A model generated the notes under the pieces. It was given only the letters and a program-made list of their open reading frames with translations, had not been told where the DNA came from and made no database searches. From assembly GCF_014193375.1 (NCBI RefSeq), contig NZ_JACHZF010000008.1, forward strand, positions 1 to 64,000: DNA of 64,000 bases, written 5' to 3'. Source of the DNA: Halomonas campaniensis (GTDB lineage Bacteria; Pseudomonadota; Gammaproteobacteria; Pseudomonadales; Halomonadaceae). The translations under genes and the position numbers were made by a program. Shown piece by piece: positions 32,931-46,009 of this stretch. Position 1 is the stretch's first letter. The number at the start of each line of letters is the position of its first letter.

Positions 32931-33404
32931 TCACTCGGCGCGGTAGTCGTCGTGGCAGCCCTTGCAGCTGTTGGCCACGGCACCCACCTGGCGACGCAGG
33001 GCGCTGAACGCCTCGCCGTCATCGACCATCTGCGCCAGGGTGGCGGCCTCCTGCTGGAAGGTCTCCCGGCGCTCGTGGAAACCGTCCCAGTCATCGCCGA
33101 TACCGGCCAGGGCGCGGGTCTCAGCCCCATGGCCGTCGCCCTGGAGGGTACCGTCCATGAACCCCTCCCAAGGCAGGTGGGCGGCTGCCGCCAGGTTGGC
33201 GGCCCGGGTGGCGAAGACCTCCTCGTCGTAGTCGATGTTGCCCTGGGCCATGTCGCCCATCGGCCCCAGCTGCCAGGCCAGGACCCGCAGTGCCGACTGG
33301 CGATACTCGATGGCGTCCTCGGGTTCGGCGGCCTGGGCCATGACCGGCAGCACCAGCGCGACGGAGAGGCCCAGGGCCAGGAGGGGGCGGAAGGTCACGG
33401 TCAT
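32931..33404 (-). CDS. Cytochrome c' (c-type haem protein)
   Basis: A 157-residue periplasmic protein. The signal peptide (LLALGLSVALVLPVMAQA) is followed by a four-helix-bundle sequence and a C-terminal haem-binding CKGCH (Cys147, Cys150, His151), the usual place in cytochromes c'. These proteins bind NO or CO and may protect against nitrosative stress. ATG 33404 follows AAAGGAG. Confidence 0.92.
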   Translation of the reverse strand: MTVTFRPLLALGLSVALVLPVMAQAAEPEDAIEYRQSALRVLAWQLGPMGDMAQGNIDYDEEVFATRAANLAAAAHLPWEGFMDGTLQGDGHGAETRALAGIGDDWDGFHERRETFQQEAATLAQMVDDGEAFSALRRQVGAVANSCKGCHDDYRAE

Positions 33405-33482
33405 CACGAACTCCTTTCGTTGGCTTGTCGGTTGCGCGGCTTGATGCAGGTCAACCCCCATCAAGCCTAGCACGCCACCGAC

Positions 33483-34925
<1,443 letters not shown>

Positions 34926-34998
34926 GGGGAACTCCTGGGTCACGGCGGGGCGTCCACGGGACGGGTCGGCGGCTATTGTAGAAGGCCGCGACGCTCGC

Positions 34999-35442
34999 TC
35001 ACAACCGCGCGCCTGCGGCGGCCTCCTCGGGCAGCCGTCGATAGACCCAGGCCTCCCGCCCGTCCGCAAGCTCGAGCCGGACCCGCTCGTAGCGGATGCC
35101 CAGGCGCTCGTAGCGATCCAGTCGGGCGAGCTCCTCGGCGCTGACCGTGATCACCTCGCCCTCGACCCGTTCCCCGGGGGCCTCCTCGAGATCCAGGCCG
35201 GTGCGTCGGAAATCCTCCAGCACCGCCGGTCGCGACTCGCCGGCGCGGCCGGTGACCACCCAGCGCACCACGCCCGAGCGAAGGGTGCCGTAGACGAACA
35301 CCTCATGGGGGCCCTCGCCGATGGGGGCCAGCCCGTCGGGCGGGTCGTAGGTGAAGGGGCTGAGCATGGTCAGCCAGAGCCAGCCGGCCACGGCGAGCGG
35401 CAGGCCGAGCAGGGTGGTCAGCAGCAGGCGACGTCGGGTCAT
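34999..35442 (-). CDS. Membrane-anchored gamma-glutamylcyclotransferase (AIG2-like)
   Basis: A 147-residue protein. An N-terminal hydrophobic helix (LLTTLLGLPLAVAGWLWLTML) precedes a GGCT/AIG2 fold with VFVYGTLRSGV (substrate loop) and LDRYERLGIRYERV carrying the catalytic-type Glu. It may cleave gamma-glutamyl amines. The anchor suggests a periplasmic or membrane-bound form, which is unusual for this family. Confidence 0.82.
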   Translation of the reverse strand: MTRRRLLLTTLLGLPLAVAGWLWLTMLSPFTYDPPDGLAPIGEGPHEVFVYGTLRSGVVRWVVTGRAGESRPAVLEDFRRTGLDLEEAPGERVEGEVITVSAEELARLDRYERLGIRYERVRLELADGREAWVYRRLPEEAAAGARL

Positions 35443-35587
35443 CGGGCCTCCGTGAGGGTCGGCAGCCGCTCTATCCTGACATTCGCGGCAATCGCTGTCT
35501 GCCGTCGGCGAGGCACCCTGCCCGGTGGTGAAGTGCGCCGGGCGGCTCTGCTAGGATGGAACTCCCCTTGACGACGGGAGGTGCCCC

Positions 35588-36181
35588 ATGACCCAGCCTG
35601 CACGCGACGATCTGGACTTCCGGGCCCTGATGGGCGATGTGGCGCCGCTATCTAGGGCCCGCAACCGGGCCGACCCCGGCCGCCGACAGGGCGGCCCCAG
35701 CGAGGCGCAGCTGGCTCGTCGCGAGAGCGCCGCCGCCGAACAGGCGGACCGCAACTTCCTCTCCGATGACTTCGTGGATCTCGTGCCGCCCTTCGACCCC
35801 CTGGCGTATCGCCGCGACGGCATCCAGCAGGGCGTGGTGGACCGCCTGCGCCACGGGGGCTATGCCGCCCAGGCAAGGCTGCACCTGCTGCGTCTTCCGC
35901 TGGAGGAGTGCCGTCGCGCACTGCCTCCGTTCATTCAGGAGGCCCACGCCCATGACCTGCGCTCGGTGCTGATCGTCCACGGCCGCGGCCAGGCGATCGA
36001 CAGCCCGGCCAACGTGCTGCGCTCCTACCTGGCCAAGTGGCTGGCCCAGTTCGAGGAGGTGCAGGCCTACGTCTCCGCCCAGCCCTCCGACGGCGGCCTC
36101 GGCGCCACCTGGGTGATGTTGCGCAAGAGCGACCGCGCACGCGCGGCCAACCGCGAGCGACAGCAGAAGCGAAGGGGGTGA
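35588..36181 (+). CDS. smrA: Smr-domain protein (SmrA-like)
   Basis: A 197-residue protein with a C-terminal Smr domain (about 95-185). RLHLLRLPLEECRRALPPFI and SVLIVHGRGQA are the domain signatures, and the HGRG loop is the proposed nuclease site. The N-terminal half resembles E. coli YdaL/SmrA (LDFRALMGDVAPL). A DNA-nicking activity is known for the family. GGGAGG precedes ATG 35588. Confidence 0.88.
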   Translation: MTQPARDDLDFRALMGDVAPLSRARNRADPGRRQGGPSEAQLARRESAAAEQADRNFLSDDFVDLVPPFDPLAYRRDGIQQGVVDRLRHGGYAAQARLHLLRLPLEECRRALPPFIQEAHAHDLRSVLIVHGRGQAIDSPANVLRSYLAKWLAQFEEVQAYVSAQPSDGGLGATWVMLRKSDRARAANRERQQKRRG

Positions 36182-36377
36182 GCAGGATGGTGCAGGTATC
36201 TCGCCCAGGAATGGGGCAGGGCAGGTCCCGGGGCTGACCCGGCAACAGGTCTTTTCGGGGGCGCTGTGAACCCTTCCCTGGGCACTACCTCGGCCATCCC
36301 TGGTCCTCGGACCCCCTCCAGACCTGTCCCCGGCGCCCCTCATTGCCCCATTCGATGTCGGACCAGAAATCGCTTGG

Positions 36378-36908
36378 TCAGGCGTAGGCGGGGGCCTTCT
36401 CGCGGGCCTGCGCCCACTCCCGTTCGCGGCGCCGGAACAGCGGCTCGGGCTGGTCCACCGCCGGCTGGTAGGCGCGGCTGAAGGCGCCGAGGGCCTTCAG
36501 GGCATCCTCGACCCACTGGTCCTCGCGCAGCGACAGGGCATCGAAACCGCAGCGGGTCATGAAGTAGAGCTGGTCCACCAGCACGTCGCCGATGGCGCGG
36601 ATCTCGCCGACATAGCCGTAGCGCTCCCGGAGCAGCCGGGCCAGGCTGTAGCCGCGGCCGTCGGTGAACTTCGGGAAGTCGATGGCGATCAGCGGGGCGT
36701 CGGCCAGCTCGGCGGCCAGGGCATCGGTGAGTTCGGTGTCGCTGGCCAGCCAGGGGGCCTGGCCGGCACCCGCCTGCCAGGTGGCCAGCGGCACGATGGC
36801 CCGCTCCCCGCTCGGGGCGGCGTCGGCGTCGCGGACCAGGGTCCAGGCGTCCACGGCCGGCTGGCCGGCGCGGATCAGGGGGCGTGGGGTAGTGGCTTGA
36901 TCAGGCAT
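36378..36908 (-). CDS. DUF934 protein, sulfite-reductase-associated
   Basis: A 176-residue protein with the DUF934 core IDFPKFTDGRGYSLARLLRE and GEIRAIGDVLVDQLYFMTRCGFDA. The family is encoded next to ferredoxin-type sulfite reductases and is thought to assist electron transfer or assembly, but it has no proven reaction. Its ATG overlaps the end of the sulfite reductase gene by 8 bases. Confidence 0.9.
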   Translation of the reverse strand: MPDQATTPRPLIRAGQPAVDAWTLVRDADAAPSGERAIVPLATWQAGAGQAPWLASDTELTDALAAELADAPLIAIDFPKFTDGRGYSLARLLRERYGYVGEIRAIGDVLVDQLYFMTRCGFDALSLREDQWVEDALKALGAFSRAYQPAVDQPEPLFRRREREWAQAREKAPAYA

Positions 36909-38553
36909 AGACCCGCTCCTTGAAGGGTTTGAGACCGATGCGGCGATAGGTGTCGAGGAAGGTCTCGCCGTCGCTGCGTTCGCCGACGTAGACCTGGAGC
37001 AGCCTGTCGATCACGTCCGGGACCTTCTCGCGGCTGAACGAGGGGCCCAGGATCTTGCCCAGCGAGGCACCGTTGCCCTGGGCGCCACCCAGCGAGATCT
37101 GATACCACTCCTCGCCCTTCTTGTCGACGCCGAGGATGCCGATCTGGCCCACGTGGTGGTGGCCGCAGGCATTCATGCAGCCGGAGATGTTGAGCTCCAG
37201 CGGACCCAGGTCGTAGAGGAAGTCAAGGTCCTCGAAGCGCTCCTGGATGGCATGGGCCACCGGAATCGACTTGGCATTGGCCAGGCCGCAGTAGTCGCCG
37301 CCGGGGCAGCAGATCAGGTCGGCCAGGGTGCCCACGGTGGGATTGGCCAGGCCGAGGCCGTCGAGTTCCTGCCACAGCGCCTCGAGGCGATCCACGGGCA
37401 CGTCCGACAGCACCAGGTTCTGCTCGTGGGTGACCCGCAACTCGCCGAAGCTGTATTCGTCGGCCAGGTCGGCGATCTGGTGCATCTGCTCCCAGGTGAC
37501 GTCGCCGGGGGACTGGCCGCGCCGCTTGAGCGACAGGGTGACCGCCTTGTAGCCGGGCACCTTGTGACCCTGGACGTTGTTGGTCACGAAGCGGGCGAAG
37601 GCACGGTTCTCGGCGCGCAGGCGCTCGAACTCGGCAATGGCGGCCTCGCCGAGCGGGCGGCGCTCGGGGTCGACGAAGTGCCCCTGCATCGCGGTGACGG
37701 TGTCGCGGGTGAGGGTCTGGGGGCCATCCTTGAGATGGGCCCACTCGGCCTCCACGCGGCGGGAAAACTCCTCGGCCCCCAGCGCCTTGACCAGGATCTT
37801 GATGCGCGCCTTGAACTTGTTGTCGCGGCGGCCGAACTGGTTGTAGACGCGCACCAGCGCCTCGAGGTAGGTCAGCAGGTGCTGCCAGGGGAGGTCCTCG
37901 CGCACCACCTCGCCGATCATCGGCGTGCGCCCCAGGCCACCGCCCGCCAGCACCGTGGCCCGGACCTCGCCGCGGTCGTTGCGCCACAGCCGCAGACCCA
38001 CGTCGTGCACCTGGATCGCCGCCCGGTCCTCGGCGGCGCCGGTCACGGCGATCTTGAACTTGCGCGGCAGGTAGGCGAACTCCGGATGGAAGGTCGACCA
38101 CTGGCGAATCAGCTCGCACCAGGGGCGCGGATCGACCTCCTCATCCTCGGCCACCCCGGCGAACTGGTCGGTGGTGGTGTTGCGGATGTCGTTGCCGCTG
38201 GTCTGGATGGCGTGCATCTGCACGCTGGCCAGCTCCGCGAGCATGTCCGGCACGGTCTCGAGCTTCGGCCAGTTGAGCTGCAGGTTGGTGCGGGTGGTGA
38301 AGTGGCCATAGCCGCGGTCGTAGTCGCGGGCCAGGTCGCCGAGCTTGCGCAGCTGGTAGGCGGCGAGCATGCCGTAGGGGATGGCGATGCGCAGCATGGG
38401 GGCGTGTCGCTGGACATAGAGGCCGTTCTGCACGCGCAGCGGCAGGAACTCCTCCTCGCTGAGTCGGCCTGCCAGATAGCGTTCCATCTGGCCCCGGAAC
38501 TGGGCGACGCGTTCATTGACCAGGGTCTGATCGTGGGAGTCGTAGCGATACAT
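36901..38553 (-). CDS. cysI: Assimilatory sulfite (nitrite/sulfite) reductase haemoprotein
   Basis: A 550-residue siroheme/[4Fe-4S] reductase that takes sulfite to sulfide. The two-fold NiR/SiR repeat is visible: first ferredoxin-like half 30-110, active-site half 120-330, second half 350-550. Siroheme arginines lie in GHFTTRTNLQLNW. The cluster cysteines are in CCPGGDYC (about 420) and SGCMNACGHHHVG (about 465). Gene symbol by function; the length fits single-chain ferredoxin-dependent types. A palindromic operator lies just upstream. Confidence 0.92.
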   Translation of the reverse strand: MYRYDSHDQTLVNERVAQFRGQMERYLAGRLSEEEFLPLRVQNGLYVQRHAPMLRIAIPYGMLAAYQLRKLGDLARDYDRGYGHFTTRTNLQLNWPKLETVPDMLAELASVQMHAIQTSGNDIRNTTTDQFAGVAEDEEVDPRPWCELIRQWSTFHPEFAYLPRKFKIAVTGAAEDRAAIQVHDVGLRLWRNDRGEVRATVLAGGGLGRTPMIGEVVREDLPWQHLLTYLEALVRVYNQFGRRDNKFKARIKILVKALGAEEFSRRVEAEWAHLKDGPQTLTRDTVTAMQGHFVDPERRPLGEAAIAEFERLRAENRAFARFVTNNVQGHKVPGYKAVTLSLKRRGQSPGDVTWEQMHQIADLADEYSFGELRVTHEQNLVLSDVPVDRLEALWQELDGLGLANPTVGTLADLICCPGGDYCGLANAKSIPVAHAIQERFEDLDFLYDLGPLELNISGCMNACGHHHVGQIGILGVDKKGEEWYQISLGGAQGNGASLGKILGPSFSREKVPDVIDRLLQVYVGERSDGETFLDTYRRIGLKPFKERVYA

Positions 38554-38613
38554 TCAGCCGATCCTGCTGCAGTGAAAGTGGCATGGCGTGTCCGTCACCA
38601 TACCGACCGGCCA

Positions 38614-38632
38614 TTATTCTTGGAAAGAATAA
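38614..38632. promoter_or_regulatory. Palindromic operator upstream of the sulfite reductase operon
   Basis: TTATTCTT-GGA-AAGAATAA is a perfect 19-bp interrupted palindrome, 61 bases before the cysI start, in an AT-rich stretch within GC-rich surroundings. CysB or another LysR-type regulator of sulfur assimilation is the natural candidate. Confidence 0.5.
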
Positions 38633-38691
38633 ATACTTATAGTTTTTATGCAAAAAGTAATTACCGGCCGGGCGCTGGACCCGGACCGCCG

Positions 38692-40026
38692 TCAGATCTT
38701 CAGCTGCTGCCAGCGGCGGCGCTGCCAGATGGCGGCGAACCAGGCCGAATTCAGGCAGCGGTAGCCGAGCTGGGCCCACCAGATGCCGAGCAGCCCCTGC
38801 TCCAGGCCCACGCCCACCCACCAGGCGAGCGGCAGGAACACCAGCCACTGCAGGCTCAGGGTGGTGGTCATCACGGTGCGGTTGGCGCCCGCACCCAGCA
38901 GGGCCTGGGCCAGCACCAGGGCCGCGGCATCGAGCACGATCATCAGCGCGGTGAGTTGCAGCGGCAGCCGGCCGAGCGCGATCAGTGCCGGGTCGTGGAG
39001 GAACAGGCCGAGCACCCGGTCGGGGAAGAGCGCCATGGGCAGGGCCAGGGCGGCCAGGCAGAGCCAGGCGAGGTGCACCACCTCCCAGCCCCAGCGGTGG
39101 GCGTCACCGTGGGCCTCGCGCCCCAGCGCCTGGCCGACCAGACTCATGGCGGCCATGCCGAGCCCCACGCCGGGCAGGATCAGCAGCAGCGACAGGTTCA
39201 CCAGCACATGGCCCACGGCCACGCTGGCGGTACCGATCTGGCCGAGGATCCAGAACAGCACCGCGTAGCCGGCGGCAAACCACAGCTGCTGGAAGGAGTG
39301 GGGCATGGCCAGGCGCAGGGTGGTGAAGAAGGTGAGTCTCCGCGGCAGCCCGGCGAGGAAGCCGCTGGCGGAGGCGTGCCGGGCGCTGAGCACCGCCCAG
39401 ATTGCCAGGCCGGCGAACAGCGACAGGCTCGTTCCCGCGCCGGCCCCGGCGGCCCCCATGGCCGGCAGCCCGAGGTGGCCGAAGATCAGGCCGATGCTGG
39501 CCAGCACGTTGATGAGGTGCATGACCAGGATGATGCGCAGGTAGATGCCGGTCTGCTGGATGCCGTTCCAGTAGCCGCGGAAGCAGAAGATCATCGCCAC
39601 CGCGGAGAGCGACAGCACCCGCCAGCGAAAGTACTCCACCGCCACCGCGTTCACCGCCGGGTCCTGGTTGAGCAGGGCGAGCAGGCGGGGCGCCTGCCAC
39701 AGGCAGAGCAGGGTGATCGGCAGGGCGGCGATCACCGCGATCACCAGGCCCGCATTGAGCGGCATGGCACGTCGTTCCCAGTCCTCCTCGCCGTGACGGC
39801 GCGCGGTCTGGGCCTGCACGCCGGAGGAGAGCCCGAACACCAGGGCGGTGATCATGAACATGGCATAGCCGCCGATGCCCACGCCGGCCAGCGGCACCTC
39901 GCCCAGCGAGCCCACCAGCGCGGCGTCGATCAGGTTGATCAGGCTCTGCGACAGCATCCCCGCGATGATCGGCAGGGCGAGGCGCAGGATCCTCTGGCGT
40001 CGGGTGGGCTCGGGCAGCATGGGCAT
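38692..40026 (-). CDS. MATE family efflux transporter
   Basis: A 444-residue inner-membrane antiporter with twelve TM helices in two MatE repeats (about 12-180 and 235-400). Pattern AGMLSQSLINLIDAALVGSLG opens repeat one, and GLGMAAMSLVGQALG lies in repeat two. This resembles the DinF subgroup of Na+- or H+-driven drug exporters. It lies between metH and the cysI operon without clear linkage. Confidence 0.9.
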   Translation of the reverse strand: MPMLPEPTRRQRILRLALPIIAGMLSQSLINLIDAALVGSLGEVPLAGVGIGGYAMFMITALVFGLSSGVQAQTARRHGEEDWERRAMPLNAGLVIAVIAALPITLLCLWQAPRLLALLNQDPAVNAVAVEYFRWRVLSLSAVAMIFCFRGYWNGIQQTGIYLRIILVMHLINVLASIGLIFGHLGLPAMGAAGAGAGTSLSLFAGLAIWAVLSARHASASGFLAGLPRRLTFFTTLRLAMPHSFQQLWFAAGYAVLFWILGQIGTASVAVGHVLVNLSLLLILPGVGLGMAAMSLVGQALGREAHGDAHRWGWEVVHLAWLCLAALALPMALFPDRVLGLFLHDPALIALGRLPLQLTALMIVLDAAALVLAQALLGAGANRTVMTTTLSLQWLVFLPLAWWVGVGLEQGLLGIWWAQLGYRCLNSAWFAAIWQRRRWQQLKI

Positions 40027-40073
40027 CCGCTGGTCGGAAATCGAGGCCGCCAGCGGGTGCCGGCGGCCTGGGC

Positions 40074-43781
<3,708 letters not shown>

Positions 43782-44013
43782 GGGTCGGGTCAATCTCCAG
43801 GGTGTTCAGCGTCGGGGACTCGGCTGGCGGCGGGCTTCTTCGCGCCCTTCGGCCCCCAGGCTCGGAGGGCGTGCCACCAGTGGCAGGCGACCGCGTCGCG
43901 GGAGGCATCGGCGGCCGGATAAGCCCACCATGTTAGCAAAAGGCGACGGCTCAGGGCAGTAGGGAGCAGGCCCCGCGGCCCCTCCGCTCAAAAACCGAGC
44001 AATTCACTCGGGA
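43782..44013. other. metH leader region
   Basis: GC-rich non-coding DNA between divergent metH and nfuA. It contains a TGCCAC-CA-GTGGCA palindrome near 43874-43887 and further imperfect hairpins. No complete cobalamin or SAH riboswitch core can be recognised. Confidence 0.35.
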
Positions 44014-44042
44014 TTGTCTCATCGCGTCGCCTCGCTTACCAT
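44014..44042 (+). promoter_or_regulatory. Probable nfuA promoter
   Basis: TTGTCT (44014-44019), a 17-base spacer and TACCAT (44037-44042) lie about 80 bases before the nfuA start. Matches are moderate. Confidence 0.4.
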
Positions 44043-44120
44043 TGGGGCATGACATTCCCGGCACGCGGCCTCGAGACGTACCCCCCGTTACCGCGCCGCG
44101 GCCCGACCAGCGAGAATCCC

Positions 44121-44711
44121 ATGAGCGAACCGATCCAGATCACCGACAGTGCCCAGGACTACCTTGCCGAGCTGCTCGAGAAGCAGAACGTCGAGGGCAT
44201 CGCCGTGCGCATCTTCATCACCCAGCCGGGCACTCCCTACGCGGAAACCTGCCTGGCCTACTGTCGCCCCGGCGAGGAAGAGCCCACCGACGAGCCGCTG
44301 GAGCTGCCCAAGCTGCGGGTCTACCTGGACAAGAACAGCCTGCCGTTCCTCGAGGAGGCGGTGGTGGACTTCAATGCCGACCGCATGGGCGGACAGCTGA
44401 CCATCAAGGCCCCCAACGCCAAGATGCCCAAGGTCAATGCCGACAGCCCGCTGGAGGATCGCGTCAACTACATCCTCTACAGCGAGATCAATCCCGGCCT
44501 CGCGGCCCACGGCGGCGAGATCAAGCTGGTCGAGCTGACCGAGGAGCAGGTGGCCGTGCTGGCCTTCGGCGGCGGCTGCCAGGGCTGTGCGGCGGTGGAC
44601 CTGACCCTCAAGGAGGGCGTCGAGAAGACGCTGATGGAGCGCATCCCGGAGCTCGCCGGCATCCGCGACGTGACCGACCATACCGACACCACCAACGCCT
44701 ACTACCGCTAG
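44121..44711 (+). CDS. nfuA: Fe-S biogenesis protein NfuA
   Basis: A 196-residue carrier that delivers [4Fe-4S] clusters under stress. The N-terminal degenerate A-type domain (about 1-95) contains [11 protein letters not shown]. The C-terminal Nfu domain has Cys153 and Cys156 in [20 protein letters not shown] 44121 (MSEPIQIT) is the family start; the frame is open to 44049 but those residues are not conserved. Confidence 0.96.
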   Translation: MSEPIQITDSAQDYLAELLEKQNVEGIAVRIFITQPGTPYAETCLAYCRPGEEEPTDEPLELPKLRVYLDKNSLPFLEEAVVDFNADRMGGQLTIKAPNAKMPKVNADSPLEDRVNYILYSEINPGLAAHGGEIKLVELTEEQVAVLAFGGGCQGCAAVDLTLKEGVEKTLMERIPELAGIRDVTDHTDTTNAYYR

Positions 44712-44739
44712 GACGCGACCGGGAGGCGGGCGCCTCCCG

Positions 44740-45771
44740 CTACTCCCCGATTCTCCCTGAAGGCTCCGCTGCGGCGGGGCCTTCGTCGTCTTCGTCACGC
44801 GCCTCCCGAGCCGGCGGGGTCTGCCACAGGCAGCGGTGGAGCTGTGACTCCAGGTCACGCAGCCGCCTCGCCTGCTCCTCCAGCAGGCGCTTCTGCTCGT
44901 CGATGCGCGCCTGGAGCAGCTCCTGCTCGTGCTGGCGGGTGCGCAGCTGCTCCTCCGCCTGGCGCCGGGCCCAGTCGACCTCCCGGTGGCGCTTCTCCTC
45001 GTCGGCGAGCCGCCCCCGGGCCTCCTGGAGCTGTGCCTCGAGGCGCTCCAGCCGCCGGTCCTGCTGGGCCTCCCGGGCCGCGGCGGCCTTCTCCGCCGCC
45101 TGGCGCTCCTGGCGCGCCTCGTCGAGCAGCCCCATCAGTCGCGCCTCGGCGCTCTCGTGGCGCTGCTCCTCCTGGGCCAGGCGCTCGCCGTGCCGGGTGT
45201 CGCGCTCGGCCAGCGCCTGCTGGTGCTCGCCGGCCTGCTGCTCCATCTGCTGCTGCTGCCGCGCCAGCGTCTCCTCGAGCTGCGCCTGGCGCGATGCCAT
45301 CCGGCCCTCCTGCTCGAGCAGGGCTTCGCGCTCCGATTCGCGGCGCGCCAGGGCGGCGCTGCGCTCCTCCAGGCGCCGTTCGGTACCGGCCAGGTGGGCG
45401 GCCAGCGCCGACTCCCGCTGCTCGGCATCCTCGGCGCGCCGCTGCGCCTCGGCCATCTGCTCGCGCGCCTCTTCGGCGCGCCGGTCGGCCTCCTCGCGAT
45501 AGTGGGCCAGCGCCTCGTTGGCGGCCTCCTGGGCCTTGTGCCACAGCGCCTCGGCCAGCTCCTGCAGGGCGGCGGGCATGCCGCGGGGCGGGGGCACGTC
45601 ACGGTTCGCCTCGCGCCGGACGCGCCACTCCCGCATGTGGTCGCTGATGGTGGTGAAGCTGCCGGTGCCCAGCACCTCGCGCACCTTCTGCACGCTGGGC
45701 GACTCCCCGCGAGCCAGCAGGTCGTCGATCGCCCGCTGCACATCCTCGTACTGCACGCCGCTGCGCGCCAT
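44740..45771 (-). CDS. KfrA-type DNA-binding coiled-coil protein
   Basis: A 343-residue protein. The N-terminal 60 residues (QYEDVQRAIDDLLARGESPSVQKVR then GTGSFTTISDHMREWR) form the KfrA/plasmid-replication-region DNA-binding domain. The rest is a nearly unbroken coiled coil rich in Arg, Glu, Ala and Gln. KfrA proteins autorepress and help plasmid partition; chromosomal versions are poorly known. Divergent from a tyrosine recombinase gene across an interval with a 20-bp palindrome. Confidence 0.87.
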   Translation of the reverse strand: MARSGVQYEDVQRAIDDLLARGESPSVQKVREVLGTGSFTTISDHMREWRVRREANRDVPPPRGMPAALQELAEALWHKAQEAANEALAHYREEADRRAEEAREQMAEAQRRAEDAEQRESALAAHLAGTERRLEERSAALARRESEREALLEQEGRMASRQAQLEETLARQQQQMEQQAGEHQQALAERDTRHGERLAQEEQRHESAEARLMGLLDEARQERQAAEKAAAAREAQQDRRLERLEAQLQEARGRLADEEKRHREVDWARRQAEEQLRTRQHEQELLQARIDEQKRLLEEQARRLRDLESQLHRCLWQTPPAREARDEDDEGPAAAEPSGRIGE

Positions 45772-45855
45772 CTCGCTCTCCTTGTCCGGTCATGGCCCAG
45801 GGGCCCCATGGATGGCGGCAGCATAGCGCGGCATGCCCGGCAAGGGGAAGGTTTT

Positions 45856-45875
45856 TACATGATACGTATTATGTA
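45856..45875. promoter_or_regulatory. 20-bp near-perfect palindrome between divergent genes
   Basis: TACATGATACGTATTATGTA has one mismatched pair out of ten. It lies 85 bases from the KfrA-like start and 135 from the recombinase start in locally AT-rich DNA. An autoregulatory site for the KfrA-like protein is a reasonable guess. Confidence 0.5.
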
Positions 45876-45960
45876 GTTTACATTACAAACCACGTGACAA
45901 ATTCAAGATTACGCGGCTTATCTTGCTTTTCCATGGGAGGGGCAGGGATACTGGCACGCA

Positions 45961-46002
45961 AGGAGCAAGGAGCAAGGAGCAAGGAGCAAGGAGCAAGGAG
46001 CA
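45961..46002 (+). repeat. Tandem 7-bp repeat of a Shine-Dalgarno-like unit
   Basis: Six exact copies of AGGAGCA are followed by one degenerate copy (AGGCGCT), ending directly at ATG 46010 of the recombinase. Each unit contains AAGGAG in context, so the leader is a ladder of ribosome binding sites. The 7-bp period is not a multiple of three. Confidence 0.9.
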
Positions 46003-46009
46003 AGGCGCT

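Noticed and set aside
43782..44048. Possible cobalamin or SAH riboswitch before metH
   Set aside because: Fragments such as CCAGGCTCGG and TGCCACTGG resemble parts of these RNAs, but the conserved core cannot be assembled in order on the metH sense strand. A covariance-model search would settle it.
45961..46002. CRISPR-like repeat array
   Set aside because: The repeats are 7 bp, contiguous and without spacers, and no cas gene is nearby. They are a simple tandem repeat.
45923..46009. TTG start giving an N-terminal extension of the recombinase through the repeats
   Set aside because: The extension would be repeat-encoded (ARSKEQG units) without ribosome site or homology. ATG 46010 after the repeats is a simpler start.
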